NCBI RefSeq assembly: GCF_002075885.1
Contig: NZ_MDET01000014.1
Location: forward strand, 29,941-93,940
Direction of reading: 5' to 3'
DNA length: 64,000 bases
Origin: Manganibacter manganicus
GTDB taxonomy: Bacteria > Pseudomonadota > Alphaproteobacteria > Rhizobiales > Rhizobiaceae
The translations under genes and the position numbers were made by a program. Numbering within the stretch: position 1 is the stretch's first letter; every line of letters begins with the position of its first letter. Of this stretch, positions 44,604 to 53,800 are shown one piece after another. Under the pieces are notes generated by a model, which made no database searches, was not told where the DNA came from, and saw nothing but the letters and a program-made list of their open reading frames with translations.

Positions 44604-45850
44604 ACCCCATCCTGGCACGCTTTCAGGATCAGCCAGCACTCATCGACGAAGGATGGGCGCGTCAGCTTGAATCGCATCTCGTGAAAGCCAGCGTCTTGCT
44701 CGACACTGCCGAGAAGGCAGGTGACTCCGACGATTTCTGGCGTGACGGCATGTCGTGGGCACGTCCGTATGTCGTGAAGAACGGCATCCTGCATGTGCCG
44801 GTCAAGGGCGTTCTTCTGAACGATTTCCCTTACGCCTTCGGCGATTGGGCCACTGGCTATGAGTATATTTTTCAGGCCGTCAAGCGCGGCGTGGATGACA
44901 GCAACGTCAAGGGAATCGCGCTCGTCGTGAACTCCGGTGGCGGCATGGTCGCGGGAAATTTCGATCTCGTCGATCGTCTCTACGCATTGCGAGGCACGAA
45001 GCCCATTCGCGGTTTTGCAACCGAGCACGCCTATTCGGCTGCCTATAACATCATCGCCGCGTCGGAGCATGTCACCGTTGCCCGCACCGGTGGCGTTGGT
45101 TCCATCGGCGTCGTCGTCACGCAGTTCGAATATTCGAAGCTGCTCGATGACGCAGGCGTCAAGGTCAACATCATCCGTTCCAAGCCCGACAAGATGGAGG
45201 GCAACCCCTACGAAGCTCTGTCCGAGGGTGCGCGGGAACGGATTCAGGAGCGCGTGGACAAGTTCCACGGAGATTTCGTCGCCATGGTGGCGCGGAACCG
45301 GGGCATGAGTAAAGAGGCGGTGGATTCCACCGATGCTCACACTTTCATGGCTCAACAGGCGATCGAAAACGGACTGGCCGATGAGGTTGGTGCGCTGGAC
45401 GACGCGATCACGGCCTTCGAGGCCACAATCTCGGAAGGAGATGAAACCATGGCCGATCTTACACAGGCCGATCTCGACGCAGCCGTTGCCTCGGCTGTTG
45501 AAACTGCTTCTGCCTCCGCTCGTGCGGAAGGTGCCGCTGCCGGTGCGACCGCTGAACGCGAACGCATCACGGCGATCCTCAATCACGACAACGCCAAGGA
45601 CCGTCCGAAGGCCGCACTTGCCGCCGCTCTCGATACGGACATGAGCGTCGAACAGGCCGGCAAGTTCCTCGGCAACCTGAACGCCGAAGCCGCTCCGCAG
45701 ACTGGCGCAGGTGCCCCTGAAGGCATGCTCAAGGCTGCGATGATCGGTTCGCAGAATCCGAATGTGGTCGCTGGCAACGACGAGGAAACGGAAATGAGCC
45801 GCGCCGAAAAGACGCTCGCAATGGTCGGCGGCACGAAGGCCAAGGGCTAA
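44600..45850 (+). CDS. S49-family head maturation protease with C-terminal scaffold region (gpC-like)
   Basis: 416 residues. The protease domain covers residues ~60-285, with LVVNSGGGMVAGN and TGGVGSIGVVVTQ holding the nucleophilic serine (~S168), as in lambda gpC and SppA. A C-terminal Ala/Glu-rich coiled part follows (ADLTQADLDAAVASAVETAS). An internal start at 45449 would give the scaffold alone. Cleaves scaffold and portal during prohead maturation. Confidence 0.92.
   Translation: MNPILARFQDQPALIDEGWARQLESHLVKASVLLDTAEKAGDSDDFWRDGMSWARPYVVKNGILHVPVKGVLLNDFPYAFGDWATGYEYIFQAVKRGVDDSNVKGIALVVNSGGGMVAGNFDLVDRLYALRGTKPIRGFATEHAYSAAYNIIAASEHVTVARTGGVGSIGVVVTQFEYSKLLDDAGVKVNIIRSKPDKMEGNPYEALSEGARERIQERVDKFHGDFVAMVARNRGMSKEAVDSTDAHTFMAQQAIENGLADEVGALDDAITAFEATISEGDETMADLTQADLDAAVASAVETASASARAEGAAAGATAERERITAILNHDNAKDRPKAALAAALDTDMSVEQAGKFLGNLNAEAAPQTGAGAPEGMLKAAMIGSQNPNVVAGNDEETEMSRAEKTLAMVGGTKAKG
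45449..45850 (+). CDS. Probable nested scaffolding protein (gpNu3-like), same frame as protease
   Basis: In-frame ATG at 45449 with a strong ribosome site (CGGAAGGAGATGAAACC) inside the protease gene. It would give 133 residues starting MADLTQADLDAAVASAVETA, helical and charged, as scaffolds are. Lambda uses exactly this arrangement for C and Nu3. Inferred from the start signal and layout. Confidence 0.6.
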   Translation: MADLTQADLDAAVASAVETASASARAEGAAAGATAERERITAILNHDNAKDRPKAALAAALDTDMSVEQAGKFLGNLNAEAAPQTGAGAPEGMLKAAMIGSQNPNVVAGNDEETEMSRAEKTLAMVGGTKAKG

Positions 45851-45874
45851 CTCCAACGAGAAAGGACAGCCGAA

Positions 45875-46330
45875 ATGGCTACCATTAACCTTCCCAATCT
45901 CGGACCTTCTGCCGGTTATCCCTCGCAGTCGTCCGACACCATCAACCCGGTTCTTGAAGGACTGATCGTCGGCGAAACGCCTGCGGTTGTGACTCAGGAT
46001 ATGCAGTTGGCGGAAAGCCAGACGCTCGAAGCCTACACCCCCGTTGGTTTCGATGCTGATGGCAACCTGGTCGCGGCCGTTATCGATACCGTGACGCCTG
46101 CAAACAGCATCGCGCCGATCGGCATCACGCTCTACGACATCACTGTCGCTGCGTCCACGAACCCCGGCGTTCCGATCTTGCGTGCCGGCTGCCTCGCCAA
46201 GCACCTGATCAACTGGCCCACCAGCTTCAGCACCGACGCGCTGAAATTCGCTGCGTTTGCCGGCGCCCCCACCCCCACGAACATCGTCGTCCGCGAAGTT
46301 TACTTCGGCTCGACTGTGGCCAACCCCTAA
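45875..46330 (+). CDS. Head decoration protein, gpD-like
   Basis: 151 residues, close to the gpD/HDPD family. PVLEGLIVGETPAVVTQDMQLAES, PVGFDADGNLVAAV and PIGITLYDITVAASTNPGVPILRAGCLA fit the beta-tulip decoration protein. It trimerises on the expanded capsid and stabilises it. AGAAAGGACAGCCGAA precedes the ATG. Between protease and major capsid, as in lambda. Confidence 0.88.
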   Translation: MATINLPNLGPSAGYPSQSSDTINPVLEGLIVGETPAVVTQDMQLAESQTLEAYTPVGFDADGNLVAAVIDTVTPANSIAPIGITLYDITVAASTNPGVPILRAGCLAKHLINWPTSFSTDALKFAAFAGAPTPTNIVVREVYFGSTVANP

Positions 46331-46348
46331 TCGGAAAGGAACACCACC

Positions 46349-47443
46349 ATGGCCATTGAGCTTTGGACTCCTCGCGATCTCTACGAGCTTCGCCAGAACG
46401 ACCGCTACAAGGCGGTCCCGTCCTATTTCCTCGACACGTTCTTCACGCAGACGCACTACTCGGAAGACGGGACGATCCGCTTCGGCGATCTACCTGATTC
46501 CGATCGCTTCCTCGCGCCGTTCGTCCTGCCCTACGAACAGGGCAAGCCGACTCAGAACGCCAAGGCCGAGACGATCACGCAGATCACGGCGCCGTACATC
46601 AAGCTGAAGGATGCTGTTCGTCCGACCGATCTGAAGAACATCCGTCCTTCGGAAGTCTTCATCAACGCCGGCCGCACGCCGACGCTGGAAGAAAGGTTCG
46701 ATCTGCGCGTGGCAGAAATCACCGAGCGCCATACTCGCATGATCGATGTGCGTGAAGCGTGGATGGCGGCTCGCGCTCTCATCGACGGCAAGGTCCAGAT
46801 CGACTTTGACCGCGATCAGGGCACCGACCATCCTTCGGTCTTGCTCGACTTCGGTCGTGACTCCGGTCACACCATCACCAAGTCGGCTGACTACTGGAGC
46901 GTTGCCGGGACCGACATCCTCGGAGACCTGGAAACGTGGATGAATACGATGTATCTGGCGAGCGGCGGCGGTGCTGCATCCACGCTGATTGTCGGTGCCA
47001 AAGTGGCCCCGTACTTCCGCAAGAACACCGGCATCAAGGACGCCCTTGACACCCGCTACCGTGGCAATGACTCGGTACAGATGTCGCTCGGCATCCTGCG
47101 TACCGAGCAGCCGCTCAACTACCTCGGCCAGCTTGGTTCGGGCCTGAACGTCTACTCCTACAAGGATACCGTTGACGTTCCCGATGGTTCGGGCGGCAAG
47201 ACCAAGGTTGATCTGCTCAACGAGAAGGACGTTCTGCTCGTTGCTCCTGGTGCGACCGGCGTGCGCTGCTACGGTGCGATCTACGACAACGCGGCCATCA
47301 AGAACGGCCTGTCGAACAGCCGCATCTTCGCGAAGATGTTCCGCACGGAAGACCCCGGCGAAGACTTCATCATGCACCAGTCTTCCCCGCTCCCGGTTCC
47401 GCTCTACCCGAACCGCACCCTCAAGGCTCGCGTTCTCGCGTAA
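46349..47443 (+). CDS. Major capsid protein, lambda gpE family
   Basis: 364 residues (lambda gpE 341). FLDTFFTQTHYSEDGTIRFGDLPDSDRFLAPFV, DAVRPTDLKNIRPSEVFI, TRMIDVREAWMAARALIDGKV and the C-terminal FIMHQSSPLPVPLYPNRTLKARVLA are typical of the E/P5-like group with the HK97 fold. A classical terminator follows it, so the head module may be transcribed apart from the tail module. Confidence 0.95.
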   Translation: MAIELWTPRDLYELRQNDRYKAVPSYFLDTFFTQTHYSEDGTIRFGDLPDSDRFLAPFVLPYEQGKPTQNAKAETITQITAPYIKLKDAVRPTDLKNIRPSEVFINAGRTPTLEERFDLRVAEITERHTRMIDVREAWMAARALIDGKVQIDFDRDQGTDHPSVLLDFGRDSGHTITKSADYWSVAGTDILGDLETWMNTMYLASGGGAASTLIVGAKVAPYFRKNTGIKDALDTRYRGNDSVQMSLGILRTEQPLNYLGQLGSGLNVYSYKDTVDVPDGSGGKTKVDLLNEKDVLLVAPGATGVRCYGAIYDNAAIKNGLSNSRIFAKMFRTEDPGEDFIMHQSSPLPVPLYPNRTLKARVLA

Positions 47444-47458
47444 CCAGAGCCTCCCACA

Positions 47459-47490
47459 ACGGCCCGATCAATCACGGTCGGGCCGTTTCT
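47459..47490 (+). terminator. Terminator after the major capsid gene
   Basis: ACGGCCCGA (47459-47467)/TCGGGCCGT (47478-47486) followed by TTCTC, 16 bp after the capsid stop. May partly attenuate transcription into the tail genes. Confidence 0.75.
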
Positions 47491-47506
47491 CACAATGGAG
47501 ACAACC

Positions 47507-47821
47507 ATGGAAATCAAAGCAATTCACACCATTCAGCGTTCGGTTTCGGCCAAGCCGCCTGTCATCAATGCCGGCGAGACTGCTATTCTCGAAGGCGAGG
47601 AACTGGATTTCGTTCTGCGCGTCGGCGCGGCTGTGCCGGTCAAGGGTTCCGATGAGCCTGTTGCTGAGGTTGATGCCAAGGCAGCGAAGAAGGCTGCCAA
47701 GGTGGCCGAGGCCGAGGCTAAGAAAGCAGCAGCCAAGCAGGCAGCGGAAGACGCAGCAGCCAAGCAAGCAGCGGAAGACGCAGCGGCCAAGGAATCCTCC
47801 GACGGGGAGAACCTGCTCTAA
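47507..47821 (+). CDS. Small head protein with Ala/Lys repeat tail (gpFI position)
   Basis: 104 residues from the ATG at 47507 (AATGGAGACAACC upstream). The N-terminal half (IHTIQRSVSAKPPVINAGETAILEG) is a small beta domain; the C-terminal half is an Ala/Lys/Glu coiled coil encoded partly by a 27-bp tandem repeat (AAAKQAAED twice). Its place between capsid and FII-like genes is that of lambda FI, which helps packaging. Sequence relation to FI is not clear. Confidence 0.7.
   Translation: MEIKAIHTIQRSVSAKPPVINAGETAILEGEELDFVLRVGAAVPVKGSDEPVAEVDAKAAKKAAKVAEAEAKKAAAKQAAEDAAAKQAAEDAAAKESSDGENLL
47726..47779 (+). repeat. 27-bp tandem repeat (two units) in the gpFI-position gene
   Basis: GCAGCAGCCAAGCAGGCAGC... 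at 47726-47752 is repeated with one base change at 47753-47779, encoding AAAKQAAED twice. In frame, so copy changes only alter coiled-coil length. Confidence 0.85.
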
Positions 47822-48229
47822 ATGGCGAGTTGGCGCGAATTGAAGCGTTCGGCGCTTGCAGATATTCACCGGGCTTTCGAGATTCCGGCTGTTTATCTCA
47901 CGCATGCTGCCGGCACGCCGGTTCGCGTCAACGTCCGTCTGCATCAAAAGCAGATCATCTCCGAGCAGATGATCGACGACTGGACGAGCGCGGGCAAACT
48001 GCTCGACATGACCGACCGCATTGTCTTCGACACGAAGGAAGTCGCTAAGGTTCTCGGCAAGTCCTACGTCATCTTTGGAAACTCCGAAGCATACCTCACC
48101 GGCCCAACCAAGCCGGAGCGAGACGGGTACATCTACGCAGAGGTCTCCGAGGTTTCTCAAGCTGACCTGACTGCATTTCTCGACACGGTAGACACGACTG
48201 GCCCCGAATGGGAAGGAATCCTTACGTGA
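47822..48229 (+). CDS. Head-tail connector, gpFII-like
   Basis: 135 residues, close to the FII size class (117). MASWRELKRSALADIHRAFEIPAVYLTHAAGTPV and VRVNVRLHQKQI fit the small beta-barrel connector that caps the gpW ring and takes the tail. Starts one base after the previous stop and overlaps the next start. Assignment rests on size, position and weak sequence features. Confidence 0.72.
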   Translation: MASWRELKRSALADIHRAFEIPAVYLTHAAGTPVRVNVRLHQKQIISEQMIDDWTSAGKLLDMTDRIVFDTKEVAKVLGKSYVIFGNSEAYLTGPTKPERDGYIYAEVSEVSQADLTAFLDTVDTTGPEWEGILT

Positions 48230-48837
48230 GCGCCGCCGTCATCGTGGTCGAGTTCGATCAGTTCGACTTCGTTCCCGAAATGAATAACACGGTAGAACTG
48301 GCCCTGACCCGCGCGCTCAATCGCACGGCAGATCGCAGCAGGACGCGCTTTGCGCGCGCCGCGCGTGAACAGGTCAATTTCCCCGCGTCCTATCTGTCAC
48401 CTTCGTCCAAGCGACTGTGGGTGAAGACGCGCGCTCGCAAGGGTGCCTTCCACACGCTGATCGAGGGTAGGGGTGTTCCTACTTCGCTCGCCCGCTTCAC
48501 CAAGCAGAAGCCGCTCGCAGGCGGGCAACGACACAAAGGTGGTGAGATCAGAGTCAGCGTGAAGCCCGGTCGGGGCGGGACGATCAAACGCGCGTTCCTC
48601 ATGCGCCTGAAGAACAACAACGTTGGGTTGGCCGTTCGTACCAATGGCGAAGCGCCGCGCGGTGCCTACCAGCCAAAGGCCATCGGCAAGAATTTGTGGC
48701 TGCTCTACGGCCCCTCGGTTGACCAGGCGCTTGCAGCCGCTTCCGACGGCGGCGGTATCTTCGACGAGATGACGCCCGAAGCCATGGACTTTCTAGAGGA
48801 AGAATTTAACCGTCAGATGGAGTTGCTGGATGGCTGA
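48226..48837 (+). CDS. Minor tail protein, gpZ-like
   Basis: 203 residues from a GTG at 48226, overlapping the previous stop (GTGA). ALTRALNRTADRSRTRFARAAREQVNFPASYLSP is the typical N-terminal helix and loop of the prophage minor tail Z family, with basic central strands and EEFNRQMELL at the end. gpZ helps fix the DNA end and tail completion. Overlaps the next gene by 8 bp. Confidence 0.85.
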   Translation: MSAAVIVVEFDQFDFVPEMNNTVELALTRALNRTADRSRTRFARAAREQVNFPASYLSPSSKRLWVKTRARKGAFHTLIEGRGVPTSLARFTKQKPLAGGQRHKGGEIRVSVKPGRGGTIKRAFLMRLKNNNVGLAVRTNGEAPRGAYQPKAIGKNLWLLYGPSVDQALAAASDGGGIFDEMTPEAMDFLEEEFNRQMELLDG

Positions 48838-49357
48838 TCCATTTCGCCTTCGCGTGCTAAAGGCCGTCTGCGAGCGAATCAAAGACGTGACTCCCGACAA
48901 CGGATACGAGCACGATCTTTCCAACGGCACTGACGAGGCCGGTCGCCCTGCCGAACGCGTGTTCCGTGGACGTACTATTTACGGTGATAATGATCCGTTG
49001 CCGATGATCTCCGTGTTGGAAGACCCTCGCGCGATCGACCCGAACAATGGTTCCGGCACGTCGCCGGCCGCTGCAAATGAATTTCGTATCTTGGTTCAGG
49101 GCTTCGTTGAAGACGACAAGATGCATCCGCTTGATCCGGCATACAAACTGTCGGCCGAAGTGATCAAGGCACTCGTTGCCTCCAAGAAGGAACGCTACAA
49201 TGTTCTAGGTCTTGGGCCAAAGGCGCCGTGCGTCATGAGCTTGTCGATAGGGCAACCGGTTCACCGTCCACCCGACGACGAGGTTAGTGCCGTCTCTTAT
49301 TTCCTGTTCGGTGTGACGCTCACACTGGCAGAAAATCTAGAGACACCTTTCGTTTGA
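48830..49357 (+). CDS. Tail terminator, gpU-like
   Basis: 175 residues. FRLRVLKAVCERIKDVTPDNGY begins a tail terminator fold; GEGFVEDD-like core (ILVQGFVEDDKMHP) and LSIGQPVHRPPDDEVSAVSYFLFGVTLTLAE follow. The family stops tail tube growth at the right length. Order Z-U-V is kept as in lambda. Assigned by position and general features. Confidence 0.75.
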   Translation: MADPFRLRVLKAVCERIKDVTPDNGYEHDLSNGTDEAGRPAERVFRGRTIYGDNDPLPMISVLEDPRAIDPNNGSGTSPAAANEFRILVQGFVEDDKMHPLDPAYKLSAEVIKALVASKKERYNVLGLGPKAPCVMSLSIGQPVHRPPDDEVSAVSYFLFGVTLTLAENLETPFV

Positions 49358-49386
49358 TCTAAAATCAAGTTATAAGTGATTTTAGA
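49358..49386. promoter_or_regulatory. Inverted repeat before the tail tube gene
   Basis: TCTAAAATCA (49358-49367)/TGATTTTAGA (49377-49386) with spacer AGTTATAAG, immediately after the gpU-like stop and 22 bp before the tail tube start. The inner 17-mer ATCAAGTTATAAGTGAT resembles the ATCACTTATAAAGTGAT site at 61163. Confidence 0.65.
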
Positions 49387-49407
49387 CGTACCCAGGAGAA
49401 ATTGGAC

Positions 49408-50190
49408 ATGGACTTTCAATCGGAACACCTCACCATTCCGCGCGGAAAAATCTTCTTCGCGAAATACAATCCGGGTACGCAGGTCCCCGGCGCCTATCGC
49501 GAACTCGGCAACTGCCCGGAGTTCACGCTGACTCGTGACAGCGAGACGATTCAGCACTTTTCTTCGCAGGCGGGCCTCAAGGTTCTCGACGAGGAAATCA
49601 ACATCGGCGCCACCATGAGCGGCGCGCTGACCACGGACGACATCAAGTCCGAAAACGTTGCCTACTTCTTCATGGGTGGCGTGAGCACAATCGCCGCAAC
49701 TGCGCAGACCGATGTTTCCGAGACCTTCGAGACGGTCAAGGCCGGCGACGTGTACCAGCTTGGGCAGAGTGACACGGTTCCCTCCGGTGTTCGCTCGGTG
49801 ACGATCACGACCGTTACTGACGGTGCGACGACCCCGGTGGCGCTGGTCGAAAATACGGACTACGAGGTCGATCTTGATCTCGGTCTTCTGACCGCGCTGA
49901 AGGATCAACTCAAAATCGTCGTCACCTACGACGTTGCCGCATCGACGCGCGAGCAGATCGTTGCCGGCGACACGCAGGTGGAAGGCGCTCTCAAGTTCGT
50001 TTCCTTTAACGCCCTTGGTGAGCAGGCCGACTACACAATGCCGCGCGCCCGTCTTTCGGCCAATGGCGATTTCGCTCTCGTCAACGACCCGGACTCCACC
50101 GCGTTTCAGACGATGCCGCTTTCGCTTGCCATTCTCAAGAAGGGCAATCTGGCGCTCGCCTACCGCGACGGTCGCGCCGTAGCGGCGTAA
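49408..50190 (+). CDS. Major tail tube protein, gpV-like
   Basis: 260 residues from the ATG at 49408 (CAGGAGAAATT upstream). IPRGKIFFAKYNPGTQVPGAYRELGNCPEFTL, ETIQHFSSQAGLKVLDEEINIGATMSGAL and GTYD-like beta segments show the tail tube fold. A C-terminal domain (EGALKFVSFNALGEQADYTMPRARLSANGDF) completes it. Builds the hollow tube around the tape measure. First gene after the inverted repeat. Confidence 0.85.
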   Translation: MDFQSEHLTIPRGKIFFAKYNPGTQVPGAYRELGNCPEFTLTRDSETIQHFSSQAGLKVLDEEINIGATMSGALTTDDIKSENVAYFFMGGVSTIAATAQTDVSETFETVKAGDVYQLGQSDTVPSGVRSVTITTVTDGATTPVALVENTDYEVDLDLGLLTALKDQLKIVVTYDVAASTREQIVAGDTQVEGALKFVSFNALGEQADYTMPRARLSANGDFALVNDPDSTAFQTMPLSLAILKKGNLALAYRDGRAVAA

Positions 50191-50200
50191 GGGCGAAGCT

Positions 50201-50617
50201 ATGGATCAGTTGGAGACGCTGACAATCCCCACCGAGACCGTTGAGTTCAACGGGAAGACCTTTGAGGTTCGCGGTCTCGGCTTGGCCCAAATCACCTTCA
50301 TCGTTCGACAGCACCGCGAAGTCGTCGCCGATCTGTATCAGCAAGCCATCAATGGCAAGATGACAGGATCGATCGAGGAAATCGCGTTGTCGATGATCGA
50401 TGACTTCGTGCCGCTGGCATCGCTGGTCATCGCTTGCGGCATGGACTCGCCGAACAGCGCCGACAAGGCGGCGAAGTTGCCGCTCGCGGTGCAGGCACAG
50501 TTCCTCGAAAAGATCGTCTCGCTCACGCTGATGGGCGAAGGCGGGCTGGAAAAACTCATGGAGATCGTCGTTCGGGTGATGGAAGGCGCGGCGCGCATCA
50601 CGCACCCGAAAACCTAG
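50201..50617 (+). CDS. Tail assembly chaperone, gpG-like
   Basis: 138 residues: ETLTIPTETVEFNGKTFEVRGLGLAQITFIVRQHREVVADLY begins the G-type chaperone, helical at the C-terminus. It ends at TAG 50615-50617. An overlapping -1 frame from about 50434 to 50883 is open and encodes a T-like extension. Chaperones G and GT coat the tape measure before tube assembly. Confidence 0.85.
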   Translation: MDQLETLTIPTETVEFNGKTFEVRGLGLAQITFIVRQHREVVADLYQQAINGKMTGSIEEIALSMIDDFVPLASLVIACGMDSPNSADKAAKLPLAVQAQFLEKIVSLTLMGEGGLEKLMEIVVRVMEGAARITHPKT

Positions 50618-50883
50618 ACAAATGGATAGAGGGTGTTCGGCGCCAGGTCAGCTTGTTGCTCGATCACGGACACCCAAACGCTCTGAGCTATCCAATTTGC
50701 AAGGTTTCTGAAGAAGCGAGTTTGGTGGTCAAACGCATCGACGCTCAAATGGCCACACAAATCTCCCTGATGCAGATGGCGCTCTCCAGCATTCCGAACA
50801 TGAGTGTCAAAGAGAGTTTCACCAAGAAAGCCGCCAAGACCTTGACGAAATATCTGAAGGACATGATCGGTGGCGAATCGTGA
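50434..50883 (+). CDS. T-like C-terminal part of GT, read by a likely -1 frameshift from G
   Basis: The open -1 frame holds a plausible T domain after the G stop: NLDKWIEGVRRQVSLLLDHGHPNALSYPICKVSEEASLVV, ending MIGGES at 50883. No good independent start with a ribosome site precedes NLDKW; upstream the frame lies inside G. The usual GGGAAAG-type heptamer is not seen; CCCGAAAAC near 50607-50615 is the closest candidate. The coordinates give the open frame; the real product would start at 50201. The end overlaps the tape measure start by 14 bp. Confidence 0.7.
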   Translation: MRHGLAEQRRQGGEVAARGAGTVPRKDRLAHADGRRRAGKTHGDRRSGDGRRGAHHAPENLDKWIEGVRRQVSLLLDHGHPNALSYPICKVSEEASLVVKRIDAQMATQISLMQMALSSIPNMSVKESFTKKAAKTLTKYLKDMIGGES

Positions 50884-53800
50884 AAGAGTCGTAGAGTTTG
50901 CCGTCAAGGCACGCGACGAATATTCCAAAGTCCTGAAGAACCTTGAGCAGCAGCAGAAGAAACTTTCTGCTGCTGCGAAGGCGTCTAATCGACTGGAGAT
51001 CACAGGTGCTGCGAAGGCCGGACTTGCTGACGCGACTGCCGAATATGACCGTCTGATCTCCAGCATCAAGCGGTACAGCACCGTCATGGCAACGGCGCGC
51101 AAGACGGGGAACCTGTCTGCCGCAGAGATGCGTGAAGTCGCCGACGCTTTGAAGCTGACCGGTGTTCGTGCTGGCGAAGCTGCTCAGAAAATGGCAGCAG
51201 CCAAAGCCGCTTCGGAGTCAGTCCTCAAGACACAGATTCGCGCGAGCCTGAACAACCCGACGAAATCGGGTTATGCCGCGTTCATCCGCAATGCCGAAGG
51301 CGCGAAGGTTGAAAGCGCGGCGGTCGCTACCACGGCCACGCAGTTGAACAAGCTCGCCGTAGCGAGCAAGAATGCTTCCACGCAGCAGAACACTCTCAAA
51401 AGCCGCATGGACGCGGCCACGAATTCTATGCGCCGTCAGCGCGTCAGCGGCGGTTCCGGCAATAAGAATAAGGGCCTCAAGGGCAACGCGCAGGACGTAG
51501 AGATTTACGGCCTGAAGCCGTGGCAATTGACCAACCTCGGCTACCAGGTCAACGACGTTGTGTCGGGCCTCGCCATGGGGCAGCGCCCGCTGCAGATTCT
51601 ATCGCAGCAGGCGGGACAATTCGTCCAAATCTGGCCGAACGTCATGGTGTCGCTGGCGAAGTCCATTCCGGTTATCGCTGGTGTGACTGCCGTGCTGACG
51701 CCGTTCGTGGTGGCTGCCATGCGGATGCACGACACGGCCGAATCCGTCCGCATCTTCTCATCGCAACTCGCTCTCTCGGCCGATGGCGCCGATTACAGCG
51801 CCGAGAAACTGGCCAAATACGCCGATCAGGTCACAGACCTTGGCGTGAAGATGAAGGACGCTCGCACGATTATCGGCGAGTTCGCAAAGGCTGGCATCGA
51901 TAGCTCTAACTTCAATTCGCTTGCCAAGATGGCCAAGCAGTTGAGCGATATTAGCGGAGATAGCGTTGCTGACAGCGCGAAGAAACTTTCGACCGCTTTC
52001 ACTGGTACGGTCAAGGACGTTCGCGATCTCGACAAGGAACTAAATTTCCTCACCGCATCGCAACTGGATAGCATTTACGCGATGGACGAAGCCGGCGACC
52101 GTACCGGCGCTCTTGCTTTGGCGCAAGATATACTGCGCGGAAAGCTTGCCTCCACGGTGAAGGAGTCCGGTGAGTGGGGTCAGGCAGTAGATTCGCTCGG
52201 AGACGCTTGGGATAAATTCATCAAGTCCGTTCAACAGTCGGGCGTTATCGAACTCGCTGCAAAGGGTCTCGACATTCTGGCCAAGGCAGCACAAGCCGCC
52301 GCCGATGGCGTCAATGGCCTGCAGATGCCGCATTTCAAGAACGCTGTCACCGACGCACAGCGGCTCGCCAACCTCAATCAGCAGATTCTCCAGTTGCGTT
52401 CGACGCAATCTGGCGGGATCACCGACCTCGCTGGAAATTCTTTCGGTGGTGCCGGCGACGAACTGAAGTCTCTCGAAGCAGAACGTGACGTTCTGCTCAA
52501 GAAAGTGAGTGCTCGTCAGGAAGAATTGCAGGCGATCAAGGACGGTTCCGCCGAGCAGAAGAAGTCGGACGAACAGAGCGAGTCGAAGCAAAAGGCCATC
52601 AACGACATTCTGCACGATCAGATTGAGACATTGGATAAGAAGGCCGAAACTGCCGGCCTGACCAACCGTGCGCTGTTCGTCGAGCAGGCAGCACAGGAAG
52701 CCCTCAACCGCGCCAAGAAGGAAGGTTTGGACCTCACCAAGAAGACCCTCGAAGCCATCAAGGATCAGGCCGGGGCGACCTACGATCAAATTCAGGCGGC
52801 GAAATACGTCAACGGCGAAGGTACGAGCGCCCTAGCCAAGAAGATCGTCGGCGCGGAATACGGTAACGGCTCCAAATACAAGAACGATAATTCCAGCGCG
52901 AGCGGTGCGGGGCAGTTTATCGCCTCGACGTGGCTGGCGATGTTCAAGAAGTATTTCCCCGACCGTGCGGCCGGTCTCGTGCAGACTATGGGGAAGGCTG
53001 CGGGCGAAAAATACATCCTCGATCTGCGCAAGGACGCCAAACTGTCCGAAGCCATGGTCGAGCGTTACATCCAAGAGAACTCCCGTGTGCTCCAGAAGGC
53101 AGGCGTGGCGGTCAACGACGCATCGCTCTACCTCGCTCACTTCCTTGGCCCGCAGGGCGCGGTGAACCTCCTTCGTGCGTCTCCCACCGACGCTGTGTCG
53201 GGCATTCTCGGTCAAGACCAGATCAACGCCAACAAGAGCATCCTGCAGAACAAGACTGCGGGGCAGGTGGTCGAGTGGGCCAAGCAGAAGATGAACCTGA
53301 CCAACGCCGAGTTGGAAACGACCGGGCGATTGGTCGAACTCGACGCCGAGCGTGCGAAGAAAAGCGAGAAGTACCTTGCCGACTATCAGCAGCGCGTGGA
53401 GACGCAGCGCCAAGAACTCGACTTGATGAGCAAATCGGCGCGCGAGCAGGCGATCGCGAAAGCCATCCGAGCCGAGGAACTGAAGGCGAAAGCTGCAGGT
53501 CTCGAACTGACCAAGGAGCAACGCGCCGAAACCGCTGCGCTCGCCGCGAAAGAGTTCGACCGGAAGAACGTGAACTTGGAAGTCAACCAGCTTCTTGAAC
53601 AGCGTCGTGCGTTGTTCGAGTCGTTGCAGATCGCGCAGCAGGCGGGCGACCAGACGAAGGTTGTCGCGGTTGTCGGTCAGATCAGCGACGTTGAAACCAA
53701 GCTGAACGCGGCAATCGAAAAAGCTATCCAGTTTTGGCAGGCAATCGGTGGCCCCGGTGCTGATCAGGCCATCATGCAGTTGCAGAACTTGCAGGCAGGT

